Shown one piece after another: positions 17,521 to 25,878 of a stretch of DNA of 64,000 nucleotides; positions within the stretch are counted from its first letter, which is position 1; every line of letters begins with the position of its first letter. The translations under genes were made by a program, and so were the position numbers. Source of the stretch: Makana argininalis_C (GTDB lineage: Bacteria; Pseudomonadota; Gammaproteobacteria; Enterobacterales; Enterobacteriaceae); NCBI GenBank assembly GCA_044442865.1, contig JBISJU010000001.1, positions 62,001 to 126,000 on the forward strand, in the 5' to 3' direction. A model generated the notes under the pieces. It did not search any database and was not told where the DNA came from. It saw only the letters and a program-made list of their open reading frames with translations.

Positions 17521-18784
17521 TATAAAATTAAATTTTATTAATAAAATTAATAAAATATTTATTAAAAATATAAAAAACTATTCTAATTATTCATTAGAGC
17601 ATTTTAAAAATGCAAAAAAAATAGGCATTCATAATATAAAAGAATATAAATTCAAAGATAATAATTTAGATTTTATTTTAAAAAATAATTTTCATTTAGT
17701 TAGATCTTTTGAAGAATTAAATTTATTAAATGTTAAAAATATTCTTAATATAGATTCATATATGTTAGTATTTATCAATGGTTTTTTATCTTATAACTTA
17801 AGTAACATTAATACAAAAATATGGAAAGTTAAAATAGAAAAAGGTTTTAATAGAAAAAAATTACCTTTACATCTTAAATCAGATTTTTTTTTACATTTAA
17901 TTGAAAGTTTATCAGAAGAAACTGTAAAAATAACTTTACCAAAAAATAAAAATTCACTTAAACCATTATATTTATTACATATTAATTATGGAAATGTAAA
18001 TTCAAATATTGTTAATATGATTAATTATAGACATCATATAGATATTAAATCTTATTCTAAATGTCATTTAATAGAACACTTTTTAAGTGAAGGGGAAAAA
18101 AAATATTTTTGTGGATCACGTACTTCTATTATAGTTAATAAAATGTCATACGTAAATTATTTAAAAATATTTAATGAAAATAAAAATACATATCATATAT
18201 GTAATGATGATATCATTATTAATAAAAATACAAAAGTAACTAGTAATATTTTTGTATTAAAATCTGGATTTAATAGAAATAACATAAATGTTAAAATACA
18301 AGGAAAAAAATCTAACATTGCAATTAAAAGTTTATCATTTATTTTAAATAACAATATTAATGAAATAATAACTCATGTTGAAAATAAAAAAAAATTTTGT
18401 TATATTGATCAATTGCATAAATTAATAGTAAAAAATAACAGTATAGGTATATTTAATGGTGTTATAAAAATTTATAAAAATGCAATAAAATCCAAAAGTA
18501 AAATGATAAATAATAATTTAATATTAGATTCTTTATCAAAAATATTTACACAACCTAATTTAGAAATCAATACTGATGATGTGAAATGTAATCACGGCGC
18601 CACTATTTGTAAAATTGATTTAAATCAAATATTTTATTTACAAACAAGAGGGGTTTCATTTAAAGATGCTAAAAAAACTTTAATTTTAGCATTTACTAAT
18701 GATTTAATAGAAATTAATTTTAATAAAAAATTATTTAATCTTTTATTATTTGAAATTAATAATATATTAATGGGTATACTATAA
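17501..18784 (+). CDS. sufD: Fe-S scaffold complex subunit SufD
   Basis: SufD pairs with SufB in the SufBC2D scaffold. It is divergent in sequence but keeps family segments, notably the C-terminal KCNHGATICKIDLNQIFYLQ with its conserved histidine, and TRGVSFKDAKKTLILAF. I choose ATG 17501 because a GAGG site (17488-17491) is well spaced from it; ATG 17495 is also possible. The gene overlaps sufC by about 20 nt and shares one base with sufS (TAATG), showing translational coupling. Confidence 0.92.
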   Translation: MVLLKNNIKLNFINKINKIFIKNIKNYSNYSLEHFKNAKKIGIHNIKEYKFKDNNLDFILKNNFHLVRSFEELNLLNVKNILNIDSYMLVFINGFLSYNLSNINTKIWKVKIEKGFNRKKLPLHLKSDFFLHLIESLSEETVKITLPKNKNSLKPLYLLHINYGNVNSNIVNMINYRHHIDIKSYSKCHLIEHFLSEGEKKYFCGSRTSIIVNKMSYVNYLKIFNENKNTYHICNDDIIINKNTKVTSNIFVLKSGFNRNNINVKIQGKKSNIAIKSLSFILNNNINEIITHVENKKKFCYIDQLHKLIVKNNSIGIFNGVIKIYKNAIKSKSKMINNNLILDSLSKIFTQPNLEINTDDVKCNHGATICKIDLNQIFYLQTRGVSFKDAKKTLILAFTNDLIEINFNKKLFNLLLFEINNILMGIL

Positions 18785-20004
18785 TGAATTACCCTATAGA
18801 AAAAATTAGATATAATTTTCCTATGCTTTCAAAAATAATAAATAATAAAAAAATTTCATATCTTGATAATGCATCAACATCTCAGAAGCCTAATTTAGTT
18901 ATAAATTGTATAAATAATTATTTTAAATATTTTTATTCTTCTATAAATCGTAGTATTTATAAATTATCTAATTATTCAACTTATAAAGTAGAATTTATTA
19001 GAAAACAAATTTCAAATTTTATAAATTCTATATCTTCTGATGAAATTATTTTTGTAAAAGGATCTACAGAAGGAATAAATCTTGTCGCCAATAGTTGGGT
19101 AAAGAATAATTTAGAAAATGGTGATAATATTTTAATTACTGAAATGGAACATCATTCTAATATTGTACCATGGCAAATAATTTCCAAAGAAAAAAAAATA
19201 AAGATTAATTATATTCCTTTATTACCTGATGGAACTCTTAATGTATCAAAAATATATTCTTTAATTAATGAAAAAACAAAATTTTTTTCATTAACACAAA
19301 TATCTAATGTATTAGGAACCAGAAATAATATATCAAAAATAATTAAAAAAGTAAGATCTATAAAAAAAATTTTAATTTTAGTTGATGGTTCACAAAACAT
19401 TATGCATCATAAAGTTAATGTACAGAATTTAGACTGTGATTTTTATGTATTTTCAGGTCATAAAATGTATGGACCTTCTGGTATAGGTATTTTATATGTA
19501 AAAAAATCTATTTTAAAAAAAATGAAACCATGGGAAGGAGGTGGTGCAATGATTAAAAATGTTAGTTTAAATAAAGGTAGTATGTTTTCTGAAATTCCAT
19601 TTAAATTTGAAGCAGGCTCTATTAATATTATAGGAATAATTGGTTTAAGTGCAGCAATTGATTATATTGAAAGTATAGGAATTAATAAAATTCAAAAACA
19701 TGAAAATAATATAATGAAATATACAATGGAATTATTAAAAATTATTCCAGGAATAATTATTTATGGACCTAATGTTCGTACTGGTACAATATCATTTAAT
19801 TTAGGAAATCATAATTCATATGATGTAGGAATATTTCTTGATCAATATGGTATATCTATAAGAACTGGAAATCAATGTGCTATACCTATAATGTCTTATT
19901 TTAAAGTTCATAGCATGTGTCGTTTATCACTTGCGATGTATACAGATAAAAAAGATATAGATCAACTTATATGTGGTTTATATAGAATAAATAATATTTT
20001 ATAA
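18784..20004 (+). CDS. sufS: Cysteine desulfurase SufS
   Basis: PLP enzyme that takes sulfur from cysteine for Fe-S assembly. The 406 residues match E. coli SufS in length. TEMEHHSNIVPWQ, the PLP lysine in FSGHKMYGPSGIG, and the active-site cysteine in RTGNQCAIPIM near residue 364 are all visible, followed by CRLSLAMYTDKKDID. Its start overlaps the sufD stop. The partner sufE follows after 20 nt. Confidence 0.97.
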   Translation: MNYPIEKIRYNFPMLSKIINNKKISYLDNASTSQKPNLVINCINNYFKYFYSSINRSIYKLSNYSTYKVEFIRKQISNFINSISSDEIIFVKGSTEGINLVANSWVKNNLENGDNILITEMEHHSNIVPWQIISKEKKIKINYIPLLPDGTLNVSKIYSLINEKTKFFSLTQISNVLGTRNNISKIIKKVRSIKKILILVDGSQNIMHHKVNVQNLDCDFYVFSGHKMYGPSGIGILYVKKSILKKMKPWEGGGAMIKNVSLNKGSMFSEIPFKFEAGSINIIGIIGLSAAIDYIESIGINKIQKHENNIMKYTMELLKIIPGIIIYGPNVRTGTISFNLGNHNSYDVGIFLDQYGISIRTGNQCAIPIMSYFKVHSMCRLSLAMYTDKKDIDQLICGLYRINNIL

Positions 20005-20024
20005 TAAAATATAGGATATTAAAA

Positions 20025-20456
20025 ATGATCAATTTTCCTGATTTAAATAAATTTGTTTTAAATTTTTTTTTATGTAAAACATGGGAAGAAAAATATTTAT
20101 ATATAATGGAATTAGGGGAATATGGATTATATATTCACAAAAACATTAGAAAAGATACTAATTTAATAAAAAATTGCCAAAGTAAAATATGGATATTGCT
20201 ATTAATAAATCATGAAGGTAAATTTCTATTTTATGGGGATAGTAATACATCTATAACAAAAGGTTTAATATCAATAATTAATATATATTATAAAAATATG
20301 AATATATTAGAAATCATTAATTATGATATTAATTTTTTTTTTGATAAATTATGTATTAAAAATCATTTATCACAAAATAGATCTTATAGTTTAGATATTA
20401 TAGTGAAAAATATAATATACAAATCTGCTTTATATATTAAAAAAATATTAATTTAA
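20025..20456 (+). CDS. sufE: Sulfur acceptor protein SufE
   Basis: SufE receives persulfide sulfur from SufS and passes it to SufB. The 143 residues carry the acceptor cysteine in NLIKNCQSKIWI near residue 50 and LFYGDSNTSITKGLISI, as in the family (138 in E. coli). It is the last gene of the suf operon and is followed by a GC-rich terminator hairpin. ldtE, which stands between sufE and lpp in E. coli, is absent. Confidence 0.95.
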   Translation: MINFPDLNKFVLNFFLCKTWEEKYLYIMELGEYGLYIHKNIRKDTNLIKNCQSKIWILLLINHEGKFLFYGDSNTSITKGLISIINIYYKNMNILEIINYDINFFFDKLCIKNHLSQNRSYSLDIIVKNIIYKSALYIKKILI

Positions 20457-20468
20457 ATTATTTTAAAA

Positions 20469-20494
20469 TAAATGGCGCATATATGCGCCATTTA
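20469..20494. terminator. Bidirectional terminator between suf operon and lpp
   Basis: A perfect 26-bp palindrome with core ATGGCGCATATATGCGCCAT lies between convergent sufE and lpp. It is the most GC-rich hairpin in the region and could end transcripts from both sides; the T-rich flanks are broken by A residues. Confidence 0.85.
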
Positions 20495-20505
20495 AATAAA
20501 TAAAT

Positions 20506-20739
20506 TTATTTATTATTTATATTATATTTTTTATTTATAATATTACTATATTTTATAATATTATTTTTAATTTTTTTAATTTCTAATTTAACTCCATTAA
20601 TATCATTTTCTATATGATATATTTTATTATTTATATTTTGAATATCATTAAATAATTTATCTATTTTATCATTACTTGAACAACCAACTAAAAGAAAAGA
20701 TAAAACAAATATTATACCTATTAATATTTTTTTATTCAT
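20506..20739 (-). CDS. lpp: Major outer membrane (murein) lipoprotein Lpp
   Basis: Braun-type lipoprotein that tethers the outer membrane to peptidoglycan. The 77 residues begin with a signal peptide ending in a lipobox LLVGC near residue 20, giving mature CSSNDKID. The rest is a heptad-patterned coiled coil of I, L and N, and the last residue is lysine, the one linked to peptidoglycan in E. coli (78 residues). The position between sufE and pykF matches E. coli. It suggests a retained outer membrane and cell wall. Confidence 0.92.
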   Translation of the reverse strand: MNKKILIGIIFVLSFLLVGCSSNDKIDKLFNDIQNINNKIYHIENDINGVKLEIKKIKNNIIKYSNIINKKYNINNK

Positions 20740-20813
20740 TTATTATTACCTATATTTTAATTTAAAAATAAAATTTAATATAAATTAATTTATTAATTAA
20801 ATAAAAAATAATT

Positions 20814-22223
20814 TTATATTATATGTACTGATATATTGTTTGTTATTTTTTTTTCAATAATATTTTTAGAAATTACAATAATTTTATCTTTTTTAAAAGC
20901 TAAGTGTTTTTCTAATGCTATAAATTTACCAAGATGATATAAATCATTTATGTTTTTAGTTTTTTGTATTAATTGACAATTTAATCCTTTAATTATTAAT
21001 AATTGTTTTGCTGTTATTATATTATTTGTTAAAGCTAATATTTTAGATTTAGGAAAATATTTACGTATTAATTTTGCTGATTTTCCACTTTTAGTTTCTA
21101 CTATTATTAAAGAAACTTTTAGTATTCTCGCAATTTTTACAGCACCAAAGCATATAGATTCAGTTGTACTTTTTTTATTATGTTTAATATCAATAAAATT
21201 ATTTTTGAAAATTTCATCTGTTTTTTTACAAATATTAGACATAATACAAACAGATTGTAATGGATATTTACCATTAGCACTTTCACCAGATAACATTACA
21301 GCATCTGTTCCATCAATAATAGCATTTGCTACATCACCAGCTTCAGCTCTAGTAGGTCTAGGATTTTTAATCATTGAATTTAACATATGAGTTGCTGTAA
21401 TTACTGTTTTACCTATTAAATTACATTTTTTTATAATCATTTTTTGAGCAAAAATTACATCTTCAATGGGAATTTCAACTCCAAGATCACCTCTAGCAAT
21501 CATAATACCATCTGATAATTTTAATATTTCATCAAAATTTTTTAATCCTTCTTTATTTTCAATTTTAGAAAAAATTTTTATATTTTCACCACCATACTTG
21601 TTTAAATATTTACGTATTTCTTTAATATCATTTTTATTTCTTATAAAAGATGCAGCTATAAAATCAACTCCTTGTTCACAACCAAATATTAAATCTTTTT
21701 TATCTTTTTTAGATAATATAGATATTTTAATAACAACTTCTGGAATATTTATTCCTTTATTTTCTCCTAAAAATCCACTATTATTGACTTTACAAATTAC
21801 TTCGTCATTTATTATTTTTAACACCTTCATTTCTAATAATCCATCATCTATTAGAATTTTATTACCATAAACTAAATTTTTAAAAAAATATTTGCAGTTA
21901 ACTGCAATTTTATTTTTATTTCCTAAAAAATATTTATCTGTAGTAAAAGAAAAAATTTGACCTGAATTAAGAAAAACTTCTTTATTTTTTTTAAATTTCA
22001 TAGTACGTATTTCAGGACCTGAGGTATCTAACATTATAGCTATTTTTTTATGTTTTTTTTCTAAAACTTGTCTTAAATTTAAAATTCTATTTTTATGTTC
22101 TGTATGATTTCCATGAGATAAATTAAGACGTATTACATTTATTCCTGAATCAATAAGATTAGAAATTAATTTTTTAGATTCTGTTTTTGGACCAATTGTA
22201 CAAACAATTTTAGTTTTTTTCAT
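20814..22223 (-). CDS. pykF: Pyruvate kinase I
   Basis: Makes pyruvate and ATP from PEP at the end of glycolysis. The 469 residues (470 in E. coli PykF) carry KIVCTIGPKTES at the N-terminus, RLNLSHGNHTEH, the active-site IMIARGDLGVEIP near residue 245, and NPRPTRAEAGDVANAI. The position directly upstream of lpp on the same strand identifies the PykF form rather than PykA. It acts with eno and pfkA of this window. Confidence 0.96.
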   Translation of the reverse strand: MKKTKIVCTIGPKTESKKLISNLIDSGINVIRLNLSHGNHTEHKNRILNLRQVLEKKHKKIAIMLDTSGPEIRTMKFKKNKEVFLNSGQIFSFTTDKYFLGNKNKIAVNCKYFFKNLVYGNKILIDDGLLEMKVLKIINDEVICKVNNSGFLGENKGINIPEVVIKISILSKKDKKDLIFGCEQGVDFIAASFIRNKNDIKEIRKYLNKYGGENIKIFSKIENKEGLKNFDEILKLSDGIMIARGDLGVEIPIEDVIFAQKMIIKKCNLIGKTVITATHMLNSMIKNPRPTRAEAGDVANAIIDGTDAVMLSGESANGKYPLQSVCIMSNICKKTDEIFKNNFIDIKHNKKSTTESICFGAVKIARILKVSLIIVETKSGKSAKLIRKYFPKSKILALTNNIITAKQLLIIKGLNCQLIQKTKNINDLYHLGKFIALEKHLAFKKDKIIVISKNIIEKKITNNISVHII

Positions 22224-22671
22224 AAATTTAATTAATAAATATTTTATTATATAACATTATTTTATTATTTTTAAAAAGTTAAAAAAATAAAAAATAATTT
22301 TATATAAATTTATTTAAAAAATATAATTTAAATTTTATTAAATATAAAATAATTACATTATTAAATTTAATATACGTTCTATTGTATTTTAATCATTTAT
22401 CCTTATTACCTAATAATACTCTAAATTATATGAGATAATAACGTATTTTAAAAATATTAATTTTATATTTATATATATTTATTTAAAATAATATTTATAT
22501 AGTTAATATTATAATATATTTAAAATATTTTATATATATTAATTTTAATTAAATTATATATAGAATATAAATAATATTTAATTATAATTTAATATTAAAA
22601 TTTAATAAAAATATTGTATTAAAAATAAAATATTTATAATTTTAAAAAAATTAAAAAATTTTTTAAAAATT
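22224..22671. other. 450-bp intergenic region upstream of pykF and tRNA-Ser
   Basis: The region separates divergent pykF and tRNA-Ser(UGA) and should hold promoters for both. It is almost only A and T, and I see no ORF, RNA gene or well-defined promoter box in it. Confidence 0.7.
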
Positions 22672-22764
22672 GGAGGAGTAGCTAAGTGGTTTAAAGCACC
22701 AGTTTTGAAAACTGGCAAAGATTATAAAAAAAATCTTTCGTGGGTTCAAATCCCACCTCCTCCT
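22672..22764 (+). tRNA. serT: tRNA-Ser (anticodon UGA)
   Basis: A class II tRNA with 7-bp acceptor stem GGAGGAG/CTCCTCC, anticodon loop tttgaaa giving UGA, a long variable arm built on AAGATT/AATCTT, and a T arm with TTCAAAT. The discriminator base is T, where E. coli tRNA-Ser has G. No CCA end is encoded. Confidence 0.95.
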
Positions 22765-22816
22765 AAATTATTTATTAAGAACAAAATAAAATATTATTAT
22801 AAATAAAGAGTAAATA

Positions 22817-23452
22817 TTGTCAAAATTTTTAATTTTTCGTCAATTGAATTTACAAAATTATAAAAAAATTGTATTAAAAATGAAATATTTTAGTAAAAAT
22901 AGAAATAAATATAGTAATGATGAAATATGGTTATCTAATCATTTTAAAGTTTTTACACAAGGTAAAATTATTAAAAATAATAATTTTATTCAAAGTAGTA
23001 ATATACCTGTAAATAAAAGTGATAGGGGGGGGGAAATTACATTTCATGGACCAGGTCAACAATTAGTATATTTTTTATTAGATCTTAAAATTAATAAATT
23101 AAGAATTTTTGAATTAATTATTTTATTAGAAAAAATAATTATTTCAACTTTATATAAATTCAATATTTTTTCTCATTCTATTAAAAATTCTCCTGGTATT
23201 TATATAAGATTTTACAAAATATGTTCTATTGGTTTAAATATTATTAAGGGATGTTCTCTGTATGGATTATCTTTAAATATAAAGATGGATATGTCGCCTT
23301 TTTTATATATAAATCCATGTGGATATAAAAATTTAAGAATGACTCAAATAAGTGATCTTTACCCTAAAATTAAAATTTTAAATATATTTAAAATAATAAT
23401 ATTAGAATGTATAAAATTTTTAAAAATTAAAAAATATAAAATTATTTTTTAA
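22817..23452 (+). CDS. lipB: Octanoyltransferase LipB
   Basis: Transfers octanoyl from octanoyl-ACP to lipoyl domains, the first step of lipoate synthesis. The 211 residues keep DRGGEITFHGPGQQLVYFL, the catalytic lysine in the KICSIGLNI segment, and the catalytic cysteine in INPCGYKNLRMTQISDL. The start is TTG with an AAAGAG site upstream. A G9 run (23025-23033) encodes the DRGG motif, striking in such AT-rich DNA. lipA follows after about 60 nt. It depends on ACP-bound octanoate, which links it to acpP, fabG and fabD. Confidence 0.95.
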   Translation: MSKFLIFRQLNLQNYKKIVLKMKYFSKNRNKYSNDEIWLSNHFKVFTQGKIIKNNNFIQSSNIPVNKSDRGGEITFHGPGQQLVYFLLDLKINKLRIFELIILLEKIIISTLYKFNIFSHSIKNSPGIYIRFYKICSIGLNIIKGCSLYGLSLNIKMDMSPFLYINPCGYKNLRMTQISDLYPKIKILNIFKIIILECIKFLKIKKYKIIF

Positions 23453-23515
23453 AAAATTTATTTTTAAATATTACTATTAATAATTTTATATTTAAATTAT
23501 GGAATTGAAATTAAT

Positions 23516-24472
23516 ATGAATAAAAAAATATATTTAAGTAAAAAAAATAATATAAAATCATCAAATAATATACCTATAAAAATAATAAATAAAGAAAATA
23601 AAATCAAAAAAATAAAAAAACCTTACTGGATAAAAAATAAAATACCATTTAAAAATAAACTAATAAAAAAAATTAAAAAAATTATTATTAAAAATAAATT
23701 AAATTCTGTATGCGAAGAAGCATTATGTCCAAATCTACCAGAATGTTTTAATTCTGGAACAGCATCGTTTATGATTTTAGGAAATGTTTGTACTCGTAAT
23801 TGCCCTTTTTGTAATATTAATCATGGCAGACCAATATCTAAAAATTATAAAGAACCTTTTAATCTTTCCAAAGCTATCAATGAAATGAAATTAAAGTATG
23901 TTGTAATTACTTCTGTTAATCGTGATGATCTTCATGATGGAGGATCAAAACATTTCGCAAAATGTATTAAAATTATTAGAAAAAAAAGTCATAATATTAA
24001 GATTGAAATATTAGTCCCAGACTTCAAAAATTGTATAAATGTAGCTTTAAATATAATTAATTTACATACCCCGGATGTATTTAATCATAATATTGAAAAT
24101 GTACCAAGATTGTATAAAAAAATTAGACCTGGTGCTAACTATTTCAAATCTCTTCGGTTACTTGAAAAATTTAAATTTTTTAATCCTAAAGTACAAACCA
24201 AATCAGGTATTATGATTGGTTTAGGTGAAAAAAAAAAAGAAATTTTAAATGTATTGAAAGATCTAATTAATTGTGGTGTAAATATGATAACAATTGGTCA
24301 ATATTTACAACCTTCTTCTTATCATTTACCTGTTAAAAGATATGTTAGTCTAGAAGAATTTAAATATATTAAAAATGAAGCACTAACAATGGGTTTTAAA
24401 AATGTTTATTGTGGACCATTTGTACGTTCATCATATCATGCAGATTTACAATCAAAAAATTTATTAAATTAA
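23516..24472 (+). CDS. lipA: Lipoyl synthase LipA
   Basis: Radical SAM enzyme that inserts two sulfurs into protein-bound octanoyl. The 318 residues include the auxiliary cluster cysteines in CEEALCPNLPEC, the radical SAM CTRNCPFC motif, and the C-terminal RSSYHA with the serine that binds the auxiliary cluster. It forms an operon with lipB. Two [4Fe-4S] clusters make it a client of the Suf system in this window. The N-terminus is extended and lysine-rich. Confidence 0.97.
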   Translation: MNKKIYLSKKNNIKSSNNIPIKIINKENKIKKIKKPYWIKNKIPFKNKLIKKIKKIIIKNKLNSVCEEALCPNLPECFNSGTASFMILGNVCTRNCPFCNINHGRPISKNYKEPFNLSKAINEMKLKYVVITSVNRDDLHDGGSKHFAKCIKIIRKKSHNIKIEILVPDFKNCINVALNIINLHTPDVFNHNIENVPRLYKKIRPGANYFKSLRLLEKFKFFNPKVQTKSGIMIGLGEKKKEILNVLKDLINCGVNMITIGQYLQPSSYHLPVKRYVSLEEFKYIKNEALTMGFKNVYCGPFVRSSYHADLQSKNLLN

Positions 24473-24565
24473 TTTAAACATATAGTTTATTTAATATTTT
24501 TTCATTTTTTAAAAATATTTAAATATTAATTTAAGTTTAATTAAAAATATTAAAAAAATTAATTT

Positions 24566-25663
24566 TTAAATATTAATATTAATTATTTTAAATTTTTCTA
24601 AAAAATTTAATTTACATAAATAAAATTTATTTATTATTTTATCTGATAATTTATAAAAATTTTTTATTATCTTTTTTTTTTCAAAAATAAAATTTTTATC
24701 AAAAAAAATACTATTTAAAATTCTTAAAAATATATTTTCAACCCATATTTTATATGAAATATTTGTAATTAATTTATTTAAAATACAAGATGTAAATTTA
24801 TTAACTTTACTAATTTTATATGATACAAAAATAGAATATTTAAAAGAATAACCTGTGGTATTATTTAACAAACCAGCTCTCAATCCACTACAAGGAATTT
24901 TTATATTTTTAATAAAAAAATTAAAATTATTATATATATAAATAGGAATTATCCCTTTTTCTTCTTTTCTAATATTTTTGATATTAAAGTTATTTTTTTT
25001 TAAAAATTTTAATATATTACTGTTATTAATTTTAGTATTTAAATTTAAATTATTTAAGTAAATTGTATCTTCAATAAAAATTGAATATGGAGAAATTGGT
25101 AAAATATATAAAAATCTATATCCATTTTTTTGATTAATTTTAGAATCTATAATAATTGGATTTTTAATATTATGATTTATATTAAGTTGAATTTCTTGAC
25201 CAAAAAAATATTGAAAATAATATTTTATATTATTATTTTTTTTATAACCACGGCCGTCAATTATTATTTCTGCATTTAATATTAAATTATTATTTAATTT
25301 TAAAGTATGATCACTTAAAATACTAACAACATACTTAAATAATATTTTTTTTTTAAAAAATTTATTTATAAATTTATAAAATTTATATGAAGTAATAGTT
25401 AAATATTCTTTTTTTATTAATCTTCTATATTTATTAAAATTTACAATATATGTAGGCCAAAAATAATCAATAATTGGCAATAACCAATTATTTTTAATTA
25501 ATAAATTATTGGTAAGGTGAAAAGACCATTTTTTGTTGTTTTTTATATTTTTTTTTTCAATTAATAAAATATTTAACTCGGGAAAATATTGTTTTAAACG
25601 AATAGCAATAAGTCCATTAGATAATCCCACACCGATAATAATTATACTGAAATATAATTTCAT
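24566..25663 (-). CDS. crtY: Lycopene beta-cyclase CrtY
   Basis: Cyclises the ends of lycopene to beta-carotene. The 365-residue protein follows Pantoea CrtY along its length: a dinucleotide-binding GVGLSNGLIAIRL start, KWSFHL, the IDGRGY motif near residue 135, FGQE, NGYRFLYILPIS, the IEDTIY segment holding the conserved catalytic-type glutamate, EEKGIIPI, and SGLRAGLLNNTTGYSF. Unusual companions: it lies after lon on the same strand, and no crtE, crtB or crtI is in the window. The intact reading frame in a heavily reduced genome suggests selection. Base composition is like that of its neighbours, so no recent transfer is indicated. Confidence 0.93.
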   Translation of the reverse strand: MKLYFSIIIIGVGLSNGLIAIRLKQYFPELNILLIEKKNIKNNKKWSFHLTNNLLIKNNWLLPIIDYFWPTYIVNFNKYRRLIKKEYLTITSYKFYKFINKFFKKKILFKYVVSILSDHTLKLNNNLILNAEIIIDGRGYKKNNNIKYYFQYFFGQEIQLNINHNIKNPIIIDSKINQKNGYRFLYILPISPYSIFIEDTIYLNNLNLNTKINNSNILKFLKKNNFNIKNIRKEEKGIIPIYIYNNFNFFIKNIKIPCSGLRAGLLNNTTGYSFKYSIFVSYKISKVNKFTSCILNKLITNISYKIWVENIFLRILNSIFFDKNFIFEKKKIIKNFYKLSDKIINKFYLCKLNFLEKFKIININI

Positions 25664-25705
25664 ATATATTATATTTAAAGTTTAATAATAAATATATTAT
25701 TTTTA

Positions 25706-25796
25706 AATTTATAATATTGTTATTATATTTATAAAATTAATTATTTATTAATATTAAGTATTTTATATTATAAATATAATAACAATATTATAAATT
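25706..25796. repeat. 29-bp perfect inverted repeat between lon and crtY
   Basis: Arms 25706-25734 and 25768-25796 are exactly complementary with a 33-nt loop. It lies after the lon stop and before the crtY start, both on the minus strand, so it may be the lon terminator or a leader hairpin for crtY. Confidence 0.85.
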
Positions 25797-25878
25797 AAAA
25801 AGTATTTAAAAAAATTAATCTTTTTAATAAAATATATATAATAATTAAATTATATATTTAAATTTTTTAAATATTAAA

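Noticed and set aside
21466..21870. Open frame of 134 codons on the plus strand
   Set aside because: It is antisense to pykF and has no recognisable motif.
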